From Acidobacteriota bacterium (GTDB lineage: Bacteria; Acidobacteriota; Terriglobia; UBA7540): a DNA stretch of 9,068 nt. Each line of letters starts with the position of its first letter. Position 1 is the first letter of the stretch. Location of the stretch: positions 1 to 9,068 of the forward strand of contig JAKAWO010000111.1 of the NCBI GenBank assembly GCA_021827255.1, given 5' to 3'. Positions 5,904-9,068 of the stretch are shown in pieces. The notes beneath the pieces were generated by a model. The model searched no databases. It was not told where the DNA came from and saw only the letters and a program-made list of their open reading frames with translations. Both the position numbers and the translations under genes were made by a program.

Positions 5904-7181
5904 ATGCAAAGCTCCGGAGCGCAGTTCGCCGACAGGCCAGCGCAAAAGGCGTGGCTCAACCGCACTGTGCTCGGAATGGGTCTGACGAGCCTCCTCTCCG
6001 ATTTCAGCCACGAGATGGCGACGGCCATATTGCCCGGCTTCCTGGCCGTGCTTGGCGTTAGCGCCGCTGCCTTGGGATTCATTGAGGGCGTGGCGGATGG
6101 GCTGATGAGTTTGACCAAGCTTTGGGCCGGATGGCTTTCAGACCGGCTCGAGCGTCGCAAGCCGCTGGTTGTAGGCGGCTATTTCCTCACCGGCAGCGCG
6201 ACCGGGCTGCTGGCTCTCGCCGCTGGCTGGCCGACGGTGCTTTTGGCCCGAGCGGCCGCTTGGTTCGGCCGCGGGGCGCGAAGCCCGGCTCGGAACAGCA
6301 TCCTGGCCGGCTCGATTCCGCCTGCATCGTTAGGAAAGGCCTTTGGATTCGAGCGCGCGGGCGATACGACGGGAGCTATCGTCGGTCCCCTCGTCGCCGT
6401 GGCCCTCTTGTCTCATCTTCGTTCGGCACGAGCTGCCGATCTGGTGTTCCCGTTTCGCCTCATTTTCGCGTTAACGCTGATACCAGGGCTGGCGGCGGGG
6501 ATCTCGTTCGCAGCTCTCATCCGGGAAACCCCACGGGCGTCCTCATCCCTTCCCTTTCGCGCTGCCATGGGAAAGCTTCCAGCGGCGTTTCGCGGCGCCC
6601 TTTGGGGTGTAGGCGTCTTTGGCCTGGGTGATTTTGCCCGCACGCTGATGATCTTGGCGGCTACCCACTTGCTCGCCGCAGGCTACGGCGTGGTTCGCGC
6701 GGCCCAGGTAGCCGGGTTACTCTACGTTGTCCACAACATTTTATATGCTGGGGTCGCTTACCCCGCGGGCGCATTGGCGGACCGATGGGGACACCGGCGG
6801 CTGCTCTCCGTGGGTTACTTTTGCGGCGCTGCCGCGGCCGCTGGCCTCGCTGCCGCCTTTGTCTGGAAGCTATCCTCCATCACATTCCTGGTGCTTCTGT
6901 TTGCATTGGAAGGCGTATCGGCGGCTACAAGTGAAGCCGTGGAGGCGGCTCTCACAGCGGATTTGGCAAATCCCGAAACACGCGGAACAGCCTACGGCGC
7001 GCTCGGCGCGGTGAATGGCGCGGGAGACTTTGTCGCAAGCTTCGTGGTGGGCGTCCTATGGACCGTGATCTCACCCGCCGTGGCCTTTGCCTACGCCGGG
7101 ATGGCCATGGCGGCGGGCGCGATCCTCATTGCAAATCTGAAAACGCGCTTCTCACGTAGCCCGCGAAGTGATATGAATTGA
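5904..7181 (+). CDS. MFS transporter
   Basis: The 425-residue protein has a short polar N-terminus (1-20) followed by about 12 hydrophobic helices, as expected for the major facilitator superfamily in the inner membrane. The family's motif A between helices 2 and 3 is clear as GWLSDRLERRKP at 76-87, and its counterpart between helices 8 and 9 is GALADRWGHRR near 288-298. The RGARSPARNSILA stretch around 123-135 and the following ERAGDTTGAIVGPL helix are typical of a drug/metabolite-exporter-like branch. The substrate cannot be deduced. The ATG at 5904 has no good ribosome site and a hairpin directly precedes it; the next in-frame ATG (codon 25) would cut into helix 1. The 3' end overlaps the convergent DUF4097 gene by 30 bases. 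Confidence 0.85.
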   Translation: MQSSGAQFADRPAQKAWLNRTVLGMGLTSLLSDFSHEMATAILPGFLAVLGVSAAALGFIEGVADGLMSLTKLWAGWLSDRLERRKPLVVGGYFLTGSATGLLALAAGWPTVLLARAAAWFGRGARSPARNSILAGSIPPASLGKAFGFERAGDTTGAIVGPLVAVALLSHLRSARAADLVFPFRLIFALTLIPGLAAGISFAALIRETPRASSSLPFRAAMGKLPAAFRGALWGVGVFGLGDFARTLMILAATHLLAAGYGVVRAAQVAGLLYVVHNILYAGVAYPAGALADRWGHRRLLSVGYFCGAAAAAGLAAAFVWKLSSITFLVLLFALEGVSAATSEAVEAALTADLANPETRGTAYGALGAVNGAGDFVASFVVGVLWTVISPAVAFAYAGMAMAAGAILIANLKTRFSRSPRSDMN

Positions 7182-8054
7182 ACCGCCGCTGGTGTGCAGC
7201 CGCAGCAACGCGCCGCCCGACCCCAAGGATCCATGCAGGGTGGATCGAGATATTTTGCCCTCCCGGTGCAGCGGCAAATCGGTTGACACGTTGCCTCCGG
7301 ACGTTGAAGCGTCCACGTCAAGATTCACCGTGGGGTCGAGCGCAACCTGGATGGAGCCGCCGGAGGTTTCGAGCACTCCGCCCTCCGCATCGTCCCGCGC
7401 GAAGACCGCTTCAATGGGCCCTCCCGAGGTCTGCGCATCCACTCGACCGCTGATCCCGTCAATGCGGATGGGCCCGCCGCTCGTCTGGGCAACCAACGAT
7501 CCCTCCAGCGAGCCAACGTCAATCGGCCCGCCGGACGTTTTCGTCTCAGCGTTTCCTGTCACTTCGCGCAGGCGGATAGGACCCCCCGAGGTGCGTGCGA
7601 CCAGATTGCCGTCCAGGCTCGAAACCGTGATGCTGCCGCCGGAGGTGGCGAGCGTTTCGCCGCCCCGCAGCCCGGAAGTGCGAATCGCCCCGCCACGCGT
7701 CTGAATGCTGAGGCGCGTTTCACTCGGCACGGCAACGTCAATATGGAGATTCGTACGATTGAACCACCCTCCACGCTCCCGGCGGTGAACCGTGACCTGA
7801 ACCCGGCCAGGACTCGCGATATACGTGATTTCGAAAAGCTTATTAAGCTGTCCTCGATTGGAAGTGATGACAAGGCGAGCTCCGCTTGGCCGGAGCCCGC
7901 TCACCGTGACGCTTCCTTGGTCCGAGTTGAGAACAAATTCACCTCCGGGCGAAAGGCTCAAGGTTTTCGTGATCCTCGATTGCGCCCGCGCCGTAGCGCC
8001 CAGCGTCAGCACGGCGAATACGGCTGAGAACCCGGCCCATCGAATGGCTTTCAT
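7152..8054 (-). CDS. Exported DUF4097-type beta-repeat protein
   Basis: The 300-residue protein starts with a signal peptide (MKAIRWAGFS, hydrophobic core to about 20, cleavage probably after the Ala24 of ATARAQ), so it is exported. The remainder is a DUF4097-like right-handed beta-repeat domain. Residues 119-226 carry six regular 18-residue units whose turns read TRGGAI, TSGGSI, then four TSGGPI. Longer units with TSGG at 230, 251 and 288 follow. Such domains are thought to act as adhesin-like or scaffold proteins; no enzyme motif is seen. The ATG at 8054 has a strong GAGGAGG site at 8066-8060. It lies 118 bases downstream of a second exported DUF4097-like gene on the same strand, probably in one transcript. 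The 3' end overlaps the convergent MFS gene. Confidence 0.85.
   Translation of the reverse strand: MKAIRWAGFSAVFAVLTLGATARAQSRITKTLSLSPGGEFVLNSDQGSVTVSGLRPSGARLVITSNRGQLNKLFEITYIASPGRVQVTVHRRERGGWFNRTNLHIDVAVPSETRLSIQTRGGAIRTSGLRGGETLATSGGSITVSSLDGNLVARTSGGPIRLREVTGNAETKTSGGPIDVGSLEGSLVAQTSGGPIRIDGISGRVDAQTSGGPIEAVFARDDAEGGVLETSGGSIQVALDPTVNLDVDASTSGGNVSTDLPLHREGKISRSTLHGSLGSGGALLRLHTSGGSIHITSRAT
7368..7700 (-). repeat. Six 54-bp coding repeats (18 residues each)
   Basis: Within the DUF4097 gene, units begin at residues 119, 137, 155, 173, 191 and 209, exactly 18 apart; the sixth is 21 residues long. Each begins TSGGP/SI or a close variant and ends in a beta strand. The codons for the shared residues differ between units (for example the Gly-Gly-Pro codons), so the repeats are old and kept at protein level, not a recent DNA expansion. 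Confidence 0.8.
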
Positions 8055-8059
8055 TGTTT

Positions 8060-8066
8060 CCTCCTC
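8060..8066 (-). promoter_or_regulatory. Strong ribosome binding site of the TSGG-repeat gene
   Basis: GAGGAGG on the minus strand lies 5 bases ahead of the ATG at 8054-8052. It is the clearest Shine-Dalgarno site in the window and suggests high translation of this exported protein. Confidence 0.75.
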
Positions 8067-8172
8067 AATCAGACTTTGACCGTTCGTTCCGTTTCACGCT
8101 GACGAAAAGCCCTTCCGGACGTTGGACGGATCAAACCGCCCCGGCGTGAGCAGAAGGCGCGCGCCCTGCCTG

Positions 8173-8853
8173 TCAGTTTCCCGCATAAATAAACACGCCT
8201 CCCATTCTCACATGGATACTTACGGTCTGCTTTCCGTAAGGGTTCCAAAAAACCGTTTTTTGGTCGAAGCCGGAGCCATCCGCACCATTCAAATCACTCT
8301 GAATGGTTCCGAGCAGGGTGTGCGCATAGAGCGAACGAACAAAATTGGAGGACGACAGGTCATCCTCCACGTCGCCGTAGTTCACTAGGATTTTCTGGTT
8401 GCCCGTGAGCCCGCGCAGCGTGACATCTCCATCTACGACATGGAGAATCAAACCCGCGTCGTAAGGCATACGAATATGGAAATTGACCGTCAGCTTGGAT
8501 TCGGCGCGGAAAGGCCGCCACGGCCGACGAGGGGGATAGAGGGTCCGCAGCCGAACCTGATCATCCGCCCCTTCAAGCCTCACTTTGATACGGGGGTAGA
8601 GCCGTCCCGCCTTCTTCGCCGAGCCCGCGCGCACCACCTTCCGGGCGCGAACCACCACGCGCGGATCGTCCCAGCCAACAATGGTGAGGTCACCCGTGCG
8701 GGTCTCCACCGTCAGCGTGCCCATCGAAAACAGGCGCACCGCGTAGTGCGACACCTTGCCGAACTCATCGGCCAACATCGCTGGCGCGCAGGCCAGCGCC
8801 AGCGCCAAGGCTAAAGCAATCCGGGCTCCAAGCCGCCGAACTCCGCCCGCCAC
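8173..8853 (-). CDS. Exported DUF4097-like protein
   Basis: The 226-residue protein begins at a GTG (8853) with GAGG at 8860-8857 close ahead. A signal peptide follows: Arg-rich start, then an Ala/Leu run LALALALA at about 14-21, with cleavage likely near PAMLA-DEF at 28. Cys22 in this region does not fit a good lipobox, so a lipoprotein is less likely. The mature part is beta-rich with the DUF4097-like alternation: GTLTVETRTGDLTIVGWDD, a basic patch RARKVVRAGSAKKAGR, then HVVDGDVTLRGLTGN and VNYGDVEDDLSS and a final VRMGGVFIYAGN. It lacks the regular TSGG repeats of its downstream neighbour. The two probably form an exported pair of unknown function. The right-hand IS end begins about 100 bases upstream and may have altered its promoter. 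Confidence 0.75.
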   Translation of the reverse strand: MAGGVRRLGARIALALALALACAPAMLADEFGKVSHYAVRLFSMGTLTVETRTGDLTIVGWDDPRVVVRARKVVRAGSAKKAGRLYPRIKVRLEGADDQVRLRTLYPPRRPWRPFRAESKLTVNFHIRMPYDAGLILHVVDGDVTLRGLTGNQKILVNYGDVEDDLSSSNFVRSLYAHTLLGTIQSDLNGADGSGFDQKTVFWNPYGKQTVSIHVRMGGVFIYAGN

Positions 8854-8949
8854 CTACCTCGACCCGCCTTCCTGCCGTTCCGTTGCTCCAGCCTAGTGTC
8901 CCGCAGAGCTCGGTGCTAAGCAAACGGTTTCGTTGCCGCGCCTGTTGTG

Positions 8950-8999
8950 CCTCGATGATAATGTCCCCTTTTGTCCTCGATAGAAATGTCCCCTAATAG
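8950..8999 (+). repeat. Two tandem 25-bp units at the right IS end
   Basis: Units at 8950-8974 and 8975-8999 share CCTCGAT at the start and AATGTCCCCT in the middle (8960-8969 and 8985-8994), with about 17 of 25 bases identical. Repeated AATGTCC-type blocks just ahead of the transposase start are typical of ISNCY/IS1202- or IS481-like element ends and are probably transposase binding sites. Confidence 0.6.
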
Positions 9000-9035
9000 G
9001 ATCTCCGAGAGGAGGTCCGATGGGGGAGAACGGAG

Positions 9036-9068
9036 ATGAGCAAGAGGGAGTTGGCAAGGGTCGGAGTG
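9036..9068 (+). CDS. ISNCY/IS1202-like transposase start (partial)
   Basis: From the ATG at 9036 the frame reads MSKRELARVGV and leaves the window. The S-x-K/R-E-L-x-R-x-x-V beginning is common in ISNCY (IS1202-like) transposases, which continue with a helix-turn-helix and a DDE integrase core. GGGGAG at 9023-9028 can serve as ribosome site. A second ATG at 9020, behind AGGAGGT, opens another frame (MGENGDEQEG) that looks less protein-like. Only 11 residues are visible, so the family is a pattern-based guess supported by the repeats just upstream. Confidence 0.5.
   Translation, partial: MSKRELARVGV

Noticed and set aside
8156..8165. Palindrome GGCGCGCGCC between the two DUF4097-like genes
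   Set aside because: Low-complexity GC alternation with no T run and no repeat elsewhere in the window.

Overview
The window is about 60% GC and carries compact, mostly chromosomal-style genes from a free-living bacterium. The mix of genes (paired DUF4097-type surface/periplasmic proteins, a stand-alone small CbiX, a fluoride operon, many GTG/TTG starts) would fit an Acidobacteriota-like soil bacterium. That placement is an inference; nothing in the window proves it. Both edges hold insertion-sequence ends: an IS5-type transposase start runs off the left edge on the minus strand, and an ISNCY/IS1202-like end with a transposase start runs off the right edge.

Left part (1-1975): the IS5-type start is followed by a truncated Fic-family gene that keeps only its C-terminal winged-helix part. 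Then come two plus-strand genes that overlap by 4 bases (GTGA): a small CbiX/sirohydrochlorin-type chelatase and an FAD/NAD(P) oxidoreductase of the ferredoxin-NADP reductase fold.

Middle part (2000-5738): on the minus strand lie an alkaline-phosphatase-superfamily phosphodiesterase (type I phosphodiesterase/nucleotide pyrophosphatase family) and, downstream of it, an unrecognised protein with a HEIHH zincin motif. Diverging from them on the plus strand is a complete fluoride-response unit: a sigma70-like promoter, a crcB-type fluoride riboswitch whose pseudoknot strand is also the 5' arm of an intrinsic terminator, the CrcB/FluC fluoride channel gene, and a DUF190 gene. A short doubtful ORF and an unrecognised helical 147-residue protein follow.

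Right part (5739-9068): a 12-helix MFS transporter is preceded by a strong imperfect hairpin. It converges with, and overlaps by 30 bases, a minus-strand pair of exported DUF4097-like proteins. One of the pair has six regular 18-residue TSGGPI-type repeats. Upstream of that pair lies the right-hand IS end, with two tandem copies of a 25-bp unit.

The clearest functional system is the fluoride riboswitch-crcB-DUF190 operon. I see no wholly new system that I can prove. The least explained parts are the HEIHH protein, the 147-residue helical protein behind the fluoride operon, and the structured leader of the MFS gene.
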